Shown: positions 8,275 through 14,459 of the stretch, one piece after another | How the letters are laid out: every line of letters starts with the position of its first letter | Numbering within the stretch: position 1 is the first letter of the stretch | DNA from: Kutzneria sp. 744 | Lineage (GTDB): Bacteria; Actinomycetota; Actinomycetes; Mycobacteriales; Pseudonocardiaceae | Assembly: GCF_000568255.1 (NCBI RefSeq) | Contig: NZ_KK037166.1 | Coordinates: 7,776,600-7,814,196 of the forward strand | Direction of reading: 5' to 3' | Length of the DNA: 37,597 nt | Made by a program: the position numbers and the translations under genes | Notes under the pieces: generated by a model | What the model saw: the letters and a program-made list of their open reading frames with translations, nothing else | What the model was told of the DNA's origin: nothing | The model's database searches: none

Positions 8275-9594
8275 ATGTCGACGGTGACCACCGCCCGTAG
8301 ACCGTGGTACCGCCAGCTGTATTTCTGGGTGATCGCCGCCATCGTGCTGGGCATCATCTTCGGCTTGGCCTTCCCCCACCAGGCGGCCGGCTCGAAATGG
8401 CTGGCCGACCTGTTCGTGAACCTGATCAGGATGGTCACCGCGCCGATCATCTTCCTCACCGTCGTGGTGGGCATCTCCAGCCTGGGCAACCTGGCCAAGG
8501 CCGGCGGCCTGGCGCTGCGGGCGATCGCCTACTTCATCGTCATGACGCTGGTGGCGCTGGTCATCGGCCTGGTCGTGGTGAACGTGCTGCAGCCGGGCCA
8601 CGGCCTGAACCTGCACATCGACCCGAAGGTGGCCGACAGCACCCTCAAGCAGGCCGGCGCGGCCAGCGAGGGCGTCACCGAGTTCGTGCTCAGCCTGGTC
8701 CCGAGCTCGCTGGTCGGGGCGTTCACCCAGACCCAGCTGATCCAGGTGCTGGTGGTCGCGGTGTTCGTGGCGATCGGTCTGTCCGGCCTCGGCGAGCGCG
8801 GCAAGCCGATCCTGCGGGCGCTGGAGTCGTTGCAGGCCCTCATGTTCGGCGTGATCAAGGCGGTCATGTGGGTCGCCCCGATCGGCGCCTTCGGCGGCAT
8901 CGCCTACACGGTCGGCGCGTTCGGCAGCAAGATCCTGGGCAGCCTGGCCTTCCTGATGGTCGCCTTCTACGTGACCTGCGTGCTGTTCATCGTGGTGGTG
9001 CTGGGCCTGATCGCCCGCTGGGTCGGCTTCAACATCTTCAAGTTCATCCGCTACATCAAGGACGAGCTGCTGATCGTGCTGGGCACCTCGTCCAGCGAGA
9101 CGGTGCTGCCGCGGCTGATGACCAAGCTGGAGGCGGCCGGTGCGAGCCGCTCGGTGGTCGGTCTGACCGTGCCCACCGGCTACTCGTTCAACCTGGACGG
9201 CACCTGCATCTACCTGACCATGGGCGCGCTGTTCATCGCCCAGGCCACCGGCCACGACATCGGCATCGGCACCCAGATCGGGCTGCTGCTGTTCATGCTG
9301 ATCTCCAGCAAGGGCGCCGCCGGCGTGACCGGCGCCGGCCTGGTCACCCTGGCCGCCTCGCTCAGCGCGTTCGGCACGGTCATCCCCGTCGTGGGCATCG
9401 CGCTCATCGTCGGCATCGACCGGTTCATGTCCGAGGCCCGGGCGCTGACCAACGTGATCGGCAGCGGCGTCGGCAGCCTGGTGATCGCCCGCTGGCAGGG
9501 CGAGCTGGACCGGGACCGCCTCAGGGAGGTCCTGGACAACCCGACCACCGTCGACGTCGAGCGCGAGGCCGAGGCGCTGGCCGGCACCCCGTAG
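8275..9594 (+). CDS. dctA: DctA-type dicarboxylate/amino-acid:cation symporter, copy 1
   Basis: A 439-residue inner-membrane secondary transporter of the DAACS (glutamate/dicarboxylate symporter) family, importing C4-dicarboxylates or acidic amino acids with protons or sodium. Diagnostic motifs are present in order: the re-entrant serine-rich loop GTSSSETVLP, GYSFNLDGTCIYLTMG, SSKGAAGVTGAG and IDRFMSEARALTNVIG. Length is typical (about 420-450). The ATG at 8275 follows GAAGGAG at the right distance. It is divergent from the TAXI lipoprotein and followed on the same strand by a close paralogue, so the region looks like a locus for organic acid uptake. Which acid it carries cannot be decided, so the symbol is a family name. 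Confidence 0.92.
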   Translation: MSTVTTARRPWYRQLYFWVIAAIVLGIIFGLAFPHQAAGSKWLADLFVNLIRMVTAPIIFLTVVVGISSLGNLAKAGGLALRAIAYFIVMTLVALVIGLVVVNVLQPGHGLNLHIDPKVADSTLKQAGAASEGVTEFVLSLVPSSLVGAFTQTQLIQVLVVAVFVAIGLSGLGERGKPILRALESLQALMFGVIKAVMWVAPIGAFGGIAYTVGAFGSKILGSLAFLMVAFYVTCVLFIVVVLGLIARWVGFNIFKFIRYIKDELLIVLGTSSSETVLPRLMTKLEAAGASRSVVGLTVPTGYSFNLDGTCIYLTMGALFIAQATGHDIGIGTQIGLLLFMLISSKGAAGVTGAGLVTLAASLSAFGTVIPVVGIALIVGIDRFMSEARALTNVIGSGVGSLVIARWQGELDRDRLREVLDNPTTVDVEREAEALAGTP

Positions 9595-9606
9595 GACACG
9601 CGCCGT

Positions 9607-9634
9607 CGCGGCCGAACCCCCGACTTCGGCCGCG
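9607..9634 (+). terminator. Perfect hairpin after dctA copy 1 (first of three)
   Basis: CGCGGCCGAA and TTCGGCCGCG form a perfect 10-bp stem around an 8-base loop, 12 bases after the dctA stop. There is no T-run, which is common for actinobacterial terminators. Termination is inferred from position and stem strength. Confidence 0.6.
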
Positions 9635-9677
9635 GCGGGGCGATGCCGCGAAGGTCACAGGCAGGACCGGAGCGGCG

Positions 9678-9713
9678 GCGTGGGTCGTGGTGTCCCGATG
9701 CCGCGACCCACGC
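9678..9713 (+). terminator. Second hairpin after dctA copy 1
   Basis: GCGTGGGTCG and CGACCCACGC pair perfectly (10 bp) around a 16-base loop. It lies between two other perfect hairpins in the same gap. It may be part of a tandem terminator or an RNA-stabilising structure. Confidence 0.45.
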
Positions 9714-9724
9714 CTTCCAGACCC

Positions 9725-9761
9725 GGGTCGGCGGGCCGCCTCCTACAAGGCCCGCCGACCC
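9725..9761 (+). terminator. Third hairpin after dctA copy 1
   Basis: GGGTCGGCGGGCC and GGCCCGCCGACCC form a perfect 13-bp stem with an 11-base loop, followed by the pyrimidine-rich CTTCCCCTTC. It is the strongest of the three hairpins and the most terminator-like. Confidence 0.6.
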
Positions 9762-9784
9762 TTCCCCTTCACTCGGTATCCGGT

Positions 9785-9796
9785 TCGTACGGGTAC
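9785..9796 (+). repeat. 12-bp direct repeat, left copy
   Basis: TCGTACGGGTAC, identical to 10164-10175. The core GTACGGGTAC is also a direct GTAC repeat separated by GG. It may be a regulator site or the trace of an insertion. Confidence 0.55.
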
Positions 9797-9896
9797 ATGC
9801 AGTTGTAACGTCGGGTTGCTCCGATTGGGTCAAATCCCCTTATGGTCAATAACGCCATACGCCGGCTGCATCGTACTCTTCCGACGAGAGATGTGT

Positions 9897-9926
9897 TTGA
9901 CAAATGCTTGACTATGCCGATAAGAT
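9897..9926 (+). promoter_or_regulatory. Sigma70-like promoter in the AT-rich island
   Basis: A perfect -35 TTGACA at 9897-9902 and TAAGAT at 9921-9926 are separated by 18 bases. Transcription would start near 9933 and run toward dctA copy 2, giving a leader of about 300 bases, or make a small RNA. Composition in AT-rich DNA raises the chance of a false match. Confidence 0.45.
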
Positions 9927-10163
9927 CGCCTCAGGTGTTGGTCAGCACCCTATCCCCTTTCAGATGATATAGCATATGCACCTGTCCCCGAAATTTGATC
10001 CTGAACGGATCTGCACTTAACAAACGAAGTTCGACGAGAACTGACAAGCTTATCAATAACAGTATGCTCACAGCAGGAGCACTGCTTGAGCTGCGTAACA
10101 GTTTGTTCTACCTAGTGCAATTAGAGCTCCAGATACTGTCAATACAGGCATCTGAAATGTAAC

Positions 10164-10175
10164 TCGTACGGGTAC
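10164..10175 (+). repeat. 12-bp direct repeat, right copy
   Basis: TCGTACGGGTAC, identical to 9785-9796. This copy lies 63 bases before the start of dctA copy 2 and marks the right edge of the AT-rich island. Confidence 0.55.
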
Positions 10176-10238
10176 TTCCGAAGCGTCGGGTGGTCTCCGG
10201 ACGGGCCCCCTGTCCCCGCCCGGGGCCATTCTCGGCTC

Positions 10239-11540
10239 ATGCGAAGGCTCTACGTCTGGGTGTTGACGGCCATCGCGCTGGGGGCCGTGTTCGGGTTGGC
10301 GTTCCCGAAGCAGGCCGCCGGCTCGAAATGGCTCGCGGACCTCTTCCTCGACCTGGTCAAGGTCGTCACCGCGCCGACCATCTTCCTGACCGTCGTCGTC
10401 GGCATCGCCGGGCTGGGCAGCCTGGCCAAGGCCGGCGGCCTGGCGGCGCGGGCGATCGGCTACTTCATGGCCATGACCGCCGTCGCGCTGCTGCTGGGCC
10501 TGATCGTCGGCAACGTGCTGCGGCCGGGCGACGGCCTCGACATCGCCGCCGATCCCAATCTGGCCGCGACGACCATCAAGTCGGCCGAAGCCACCAGCAC
10601 CAGCATCTCCGACTTCATCCTCGGTTTGGTGCCATCGTCGTTCGTCGGCGCTTTCACCGGCGGCCAACCGATCCAGGTGCTGGTGATCGCCGTGCTGGTG
10701 GCGACCGCCCTGAGCGGCCTCGGCCAGCGGGCGGCTCCGGTCGTGCGAGCGCTGGAGACGTTGGCACAGCTCATGTTCCAGCTGATCAAGGTCATCATGT
10801 ACGTGGCCCCGATCGGCGCGTTCGGCGGCATCGCCTACACCGTCGGGGCTTTCGGCGGCCGGGTGCTCGGCAACCTCGCGCTGTTGGTCGTCACGTTCTG
10901 GGTCACGTGCATCGTCTTCGTGGTGGTGATCCTGGGCGCGGTGGCCAAGTTCGCCGGCTTCAACATCTTCCGGATGATCCGGTACCTGTCCGACGAGATC
11001 CTGATCGTGGTCGGCACCTCCTCCAGCGAGACGGTCCTGCCGCGGCTGATGACCAAGCTGGAGAACGCCGGCGTGAGCCGCTCGGTGGTCGGCATGGTGG
11101 TGCCGGCCGGCTACTCGTTCAACCTCGACGGAATATGCGTCTACCTCACGCTGGGCGCGCTGTTCATCGCCCAGGCCACCGGGCACGCGGTGAGCGTGCC
11201 GACGCAGATCGGCATGGTGGCGTTCATGCTGATCTCCAGCAAGGGCGCGGCCGGCGTCACCGGGGCCGGCCTGATCACCCTCACGGCGTCGTTGCAGGCC
11301 TTCAACAACCCGGCGATTCCCGTTGTGGGCATTGCCCTTCTGGTCGGCGTCGACCGGTTCATGTCCGAGGCCCGGTCCACCATCAACGTGATCAGCAACG
11401 GCGTCGCCACCCTGGTGATCGCCCGCTGGCAGGGCGCGCTGGACCGCGACCGGCTACGGGAGGTGCTGACTCACCGCCGGGCCGGTGAGACCACCAGGCT
11501 GCCGTCCGGAGCGGTCAGCACGGTCACGGACGCCGCGTAG
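10239..11540 (+). CDS. DctA-type dicarboxylate/amino-acid:cation symporter, copy 2
   Basis: A 433-residue membrane symporter closely similar to the copy at 8275-9594 along its whole length. It keeps GTSSSETVLP, GYSFNLDGICVYLTLG, SSKGAAGVTGAG and VDRFMSEARSTINVIS. The ATG at 10239 starts MRRLYVWVLTAIALG, aligned with residues after the tenth of copy 1; no clear ribosome site precedes it, so a leaderless or different start is possible. A tandem duplication with divergence is the simplest origin. Differences around the substrate region (DGTCIY versus DGICVY, ARALTN versus ARSTIN) hint at altered substrate or affinity. The last 70 bases overlap, tail to tail, the 3' end of the ABC ATPase gene on the other strand. 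The overlapping tail, after LREVL, is not conserved between the copies. Confidence 0.9.
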   Translation: MRRLYVWVLTAIALGAVFGLAFPKQAAGSKWLADLFLDLVKVVTAPTIFLTVVVGIAGLGSLAKAGGLAARAIGYFMAMTAVALLLGLIVGNVLRPGDGLDIAADPNLAATTIKSAEATSTSISDFILGLVPSSFVGAFTGGQPIQVLVIAVLVATALSGLGQRAAPVVRALETLAQLMFQLIKVIMYVAPIGAFGGIAYTVGAFGGRVLGNLALLVVTFWVTCIVFVVVILGAVAKFAGFNIFRMIRYLSDEILIVVGTSSSETVLPRLMTKLENAGVSRSVVGMVVPAGYSFNLDGICVYLTLGALFIAQATGHAVSVPTQIGMVAFMLISSKGAAGVTGAGLITLTASLQAFNNPAIPVVGIALLVGVDRFMSEARSTINVISNGVATLVIARWQGALDRDRLREVLTHRRAGETTRLPSGAVSTVTDAA

Positions 11541-12244
11541 TGACGGGAGAGGCGGTCGGCGGTCAGCACCTCGGCCGGTGTGCCGACCGCCGCCACCTCG
11601 CCGCCGTCGAGCAGCAGCACCCGGTCCGGGTACTGGGCGGCGAGGGTGAGGTCGTGCAGGGTGCTGACCACGGTGGCGCCGTCGGCCTTCCGCAGCTGGT
11701 CGACGAGCTCCAGCAGGGACTGGGCGTGACCGATGTCCAACCCGGTCGTCGGCTCGTCCAGCAGGAGCACGCCGGCCTGCTGCGCCAGTACCCGGGCCAG
11801 CACGGCCCGCTGCCGCTCGCCGCCGGACAGCGTCCTGAGTGGACGGTCGGCCAGCGCTTCGAGGTCCAGTCGTTGCAGCGCACCGGAAACCAGCTCCAGA
11901 TCGGCCCGGCCCTCGCGACCCAGCGGCCCGAGGTGCGGGGTCCGGCCCAGCAGCACGTAATCGGTGACGGTCAGGCCCTCGGGCAGCGAAGGCGTCTGCG
12001 GGGCGTAGCCGATCAACCGCGCCCGCTCGCGATGTCCCAGCGCCGCAACGGATCGACCGCCGACGAACACGTCACCGGTGGAGGGGACCAGGCCGGCCGC
12101 CGCCTTGAGCAGCGTCGACTTGCCGGCCCCGTTCGGCCCGATGATCGCCAGCCAGCTGCCGGCCGGCACGTCCACGCTCACGTCCCGCACGACCGGGCGA
12201 CCCCGATAGCCGGCGGTCACGGCGGCCAGCCTCAGCGCGGTCAC
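11471..12244 (-). CDS. ABC transporter ATPase, FecE/BtuD type
   Basis: The 257-residue ATP-binding subunit of an importer for iron-chelate, haem or cobalamin-like ligands. Walker A is GPNGAGKST, the Q-loop region YAPQTPSL, the ABC signature LSGGERQR, Walker B VLLLDEPTTGLD and the switch histidine in STLHDLTLAAQ. The GTG start at 12244 overlaps the permease TGA by four bases (GTGA), a sign of coupling. The stop at 11471 lies inside the converging dctA copy 2, giving a 70-base overlap; the C-terminus (HYAASVTVLTAPDGSLVV) is normal for this family, so the overlap belongs to this gene at least. Order binding protein, permease, ATPase is standard. The ligand is not determined; no cobalamin riboswitch was seen upstream. 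Confidence 0.92.
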   Translation of the reverse strand: MTALRLAAVTAGYRGRPVVRDVSVDVPAGSWLAIIGPNGAGKSTLLKAAAGLVPSTGDVFVGGRSVAALGHRERARLIGYAPQTPSLPEGLTVTDYVLLGRTPHLGPLGREGRADLELVSGALQRLDLEALADRPLRTLSGGERQRAVLARVLAQQAGVLLLDEPTTGLDIGHAQSLLELVDQLRKADGATVVSTLHDLTLAAQYPDRVLLLDGGEVAAVGTPAEVLTADRLSRHYAASVTVLTAPDGSLVVSPARR

Positions 12245-13252
12245 GACTGTCGCCTCCGGAGAACCAGAACGAAGAACGGCGCGCCGGTAAACGCGGTCAC
12301 GACGCCGACCGGCAATTCCGCCGGGGCCAGCGCGGTGCGGGCGACGATGTCGGCGAGGATGAGGAAAATGGCCCCGCCGGCCAACGACAAAGGAACCACA
12401 ACGCGGTAGCTGGCCCCGAACAGCAACCGAATCACGTGCGGCACAACGATTCCCACGAAGCCGATCAATCCGCTCACCGATACCGCCGCCGCCGTGGCCA
12501 ACGACGCCGCGGCGAGCACCACCAGGCGCACCATCCCGGGGCGCACCCCCAGTGACGTGGCCTCCTCGTCGCCCAGCGTCAACACGTCCAGCAGACCCGA
12601 ACAGGTGCACAGCACGACCAGGGCAACCGCCAGATAGGGCAGCGCGGACAGCACCTGGCCCCATCCGCTGGTGGACAGTCCACCCAGGATCCAGCCGTAG
12701 ACCTGTTGCAACGTCAGGGTGTTGAGCTGCTGCACGAACGTCTGCACGGCCGTCAGGAATGACGCGACGGCAACCCCGGCCAGCAGCAGCGTGGCCGTGC
12801 CGGCGCCCGCGGAGCGGCCGAGTCCCCAGGTCAGGGCCACGCCGCCGAGCGCTCCGACGAACGCCGCCGCCGGCAGGAACGCCACGCCCGCCCCGGGAAC
12901 GAGCACGACGACGATCGTCACGACCATGCCGGCGCCGGCGGCGGCGCCGAGCAGGTAGGGGTCGGCCAGCGGGTTGCGGAACACCCCCTGGAACGTCGCC
13001 CCGGAACAGGCCAGCGCCGCCCCGACCAGGCCGGCCAGCACCACCCGCGGCAGCCGCAGTTGCCACAGGATGGCCGATTCCTGCTCGCTCAGCGGGGAAG
13101 CCCCGCCCGGTCAGCTGGGCCCAGACCTCGGCCAGCACCCGCTGCCAGCCGAGGTCGATCGCGCCCAGCAGCACGGCGCCGATCGTCACCGCGACCAGCA
13201 GGAGCGCGGTGACGACCAGGTGCCACCAGGCCAGCCGGGTCGGCTTGGCCAT
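12241..13252 (-). pseudogene. ABC transporter permease, FecCD/BtuC family, frameshifted
   Basis: Membrane subunit of the same importer, about 336 residues once corrected. The ATG at 13252 opens MAKPTRLAWWHLVVTALLLV in one frame, reaching AEVWAQLTG at about 13105. Family sequence then resumes in another frame as PLSEQESAILWQLRLPRVVL and runs through ATFQGVFRNPLADPYLLG, the permease signature, to the stop at 12241. The span is 1012 bases, one more than a multiple of three; removing one base from the G or C run at 13094-13104 joins the halves perfectly. That site is the hairpin GCGGGGAAGCCCCGC (13092-13106), a classic place for compression or polymerase slippage. No other damage is visible and both partner genes are intact, so a sequence error is quite likely; if real, the importer is dead. 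An in-frame restart at 13044 would lack the first two helices. Confidence 0.85.
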
Positions 13253-13257
13253 GTCGG

Positions 13258-14172
13258 TCAGGAGACCTTCTGCACGGCGACCGCGACCGCCTTGACCAGG
13301 TCGACCACGCGCGGTCCCCAGCGGGAGGCGACGCTGTCGTCCAGCGCGACGACGTTCCCGTTGCGCACGGCTTTCAGCGTCGACCAGCCCGGCCGCGCGG
13401 CCACGGTCGCCGCGCTCTGCTGGCAGCACGTGGTGTCGGCCAGGAAGATCAGATCCGGGTCGGCGGCGACGACCTTCTCCGCCGACAGCTGCGGATAGTC
13501 GCCGGCCCCGCCCGCGGTGTCGGCCACGTTGCGCAGGCCGAACAGGCCGTACACCTGGCCGTCGAAGGTCTTCGAGGTCACCGTGTAGCCGTCCGCGGAC
13601 AGCTCGTGGAAGTAGCTCAGCGGCTTCTTCGGCGTCCTGGCCACCACGTCCGCGATCTGCGACTTCATCCCGGCGACCAGCTTGTCGGCCTCGGCGGTGT
13701 GCCCGGTGGCCTTGCCCAGCAGCGAGATCTGCCCGTAGGCGTCGTCGAGCGAGTCCGCCGCCTTGAGCAGCAGCACCGGTACCTTGAGCTGCTCCAGCCC
13801 GGAAACGACGTTGTTGGTGTCGGAGTAGACGATCACCAGGTCCGGCTTCTTGGCCGCGATGGCCTCGACATTCGGCTTGTACGCGTCGATGTCGCCGCGC
13901 GGGGCCGAGGCCGGGTAGTCCGAGAGCTTGTCCACCGCCGCGACCTGCTGACCGGCGCCGATGGCGAACAGGTCCTCGGTGCTGGCCGGGCTCAGCGACA
14001 CGATGTGGGCCGGCCGGGCGGCGATGGTCACCGCCTTGCCCCCGGTCGGGGTGACGGTGACGGGGAAGGCGGTGCTCGGCGCGTTTGTGCTGGCCGGAGG
14101 GTCGCTGTGGGTCGCGCAGCCGGTCAGGGCGAGCGCGGCCGCGACAACGAGGACGGGCATTGTGCGGTTCAC
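13258..14172 (-). CDS. ABC transporter substrate-binding lipoprotein, BtuF/FepB type
   Basis: A 304-residue binding protein of the helical-backbone (TroA-like) class for metal chelates, haem or cobalamin. The signal peptide ends in lipobox LTGC with C19, so it is anchored outside the membrane. Family motifs are RPAHIVSLSPASTEDLFAIG, KKPDLVIVYSD, ADPDLIFLADTTCC and a closing VVALDDSVASRWGPRVVDLV. The GTG at 14172 is used here; ATG at 14160 is a second in-frame choice within the same signal peptide. The permease ATG begins five bases after this TGA. An imperfect palindrome, GTGATCGGAATCAC (14202-14215), lies 30 bases upstream and could be an operator. The ligand is unknown; iron-siderophore or cobalamin are the likeliest by family. 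Confidence 0.9.
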   Translation of the reverse strand: MNRTMPVLVVAAALALTGCATHSDPPASTNAPSTAFPVTVTPTGGKAVTIAARPAHIVSLSPASTEDLFAIGAGQQVAAVDKLSDYPASAPRGDIDAYKPNVEAIAAKKPDLVIVYSDTNNVVSGLEQLKVPVLLLKAADSLDDAYGQISLLGKATGHTAEADKLVAGMKSQIADVVARTPKKPLSYFHELSADGYTVTSKTFDGQVYGLFGLRNVADTAGGAGDYPQLSAEKVVAADPDLIFLADTTCCQQSAATVAARPGWSTLKAVRNGNVVALDDSVASRWGPRVVDLVKAVAVAVQKVS

Positions 14173-14201
14173 AACCGGACGCTATCAAGCGACAACGGAC
14201 T

Positions 14202-14215
14202 GTGATCGGAATCAC
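14202..14215. promoter_or_regulatory. Small palindrome upstream of the ABC importer
   Basis: GTGAT and ATCAC flank CGGA, 30 bases before the binding-protein start in the divergent gap with gltB. It could be an operator for the importer. It does not match an iron box I recognise, and a 5-bp palindrome can arise by chance. Confidence 0.25.
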
Positions 14216-14459
14216 CATGGAACGGGGCGGTTCGCACGGCGGGCATGACGGCCATGTGTCGGCTATGCTTCCCGGACCACGCTTTCTGGTTGAGGTCCGA
14301 GGCAATGTCGTCCGGGTAGCCCAGATCGTTACGGACCGTGGTTCGAGATCACCCGTTTGATGGTGCCTCGGCGTTTCGTGACTGTTAAGGTTTTGTCAAC
14401 CACGGGCCATCGTCGTCCCGAGATGCGCAAGCAAAGGACGACGAGGGAGGTCTCGAACC

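Larger units (their letters stand above)
9770..10238. other. AT-rich intergenic island between the two dctA copies
   Basis: No gene is recognisable here. Bases 9961-10140 contain 80 G/C out of 180 (about 44%), far below the surrounding genes, and the low-GC stretch runs from roughly 9830 to 10165. It is bracketed by two identical 12-base direct copies of TCGTACGGGTAC at 9785-9796 and 10164-10175. Inside lies a good sigma70-like promoter (see 9897-9926). No ORF longer than a few tens of codons with plausible composition is present on either strand. It could be an untranslated leader or control region for dctA copy 2, a small RNA locus, or the scar of a transferred element. Confidence 0.7.

Noticed and set aside
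9785-10175. Prophage or integrative element att sites at the 12-bp repeats
   Set aside because: No integrase, no tRNA and only about 370 bases between the repeats; a small remnant remains possible but an att pair is not supported.
14341-14400. GlnR-like site (GTTTC...GTTAA...) upstream of gltB
   Set aside because: Only one half-site is good and the spacing and third element do not match the GTnAC-n6-GAAAC pattern.
14173-14459. Cobalamin riboswitch ahead of the BtuF-like importer
   Set aside because: No B12-box-like sequence or suitable structure was seen; the leader before the binding-protein start looks too short.
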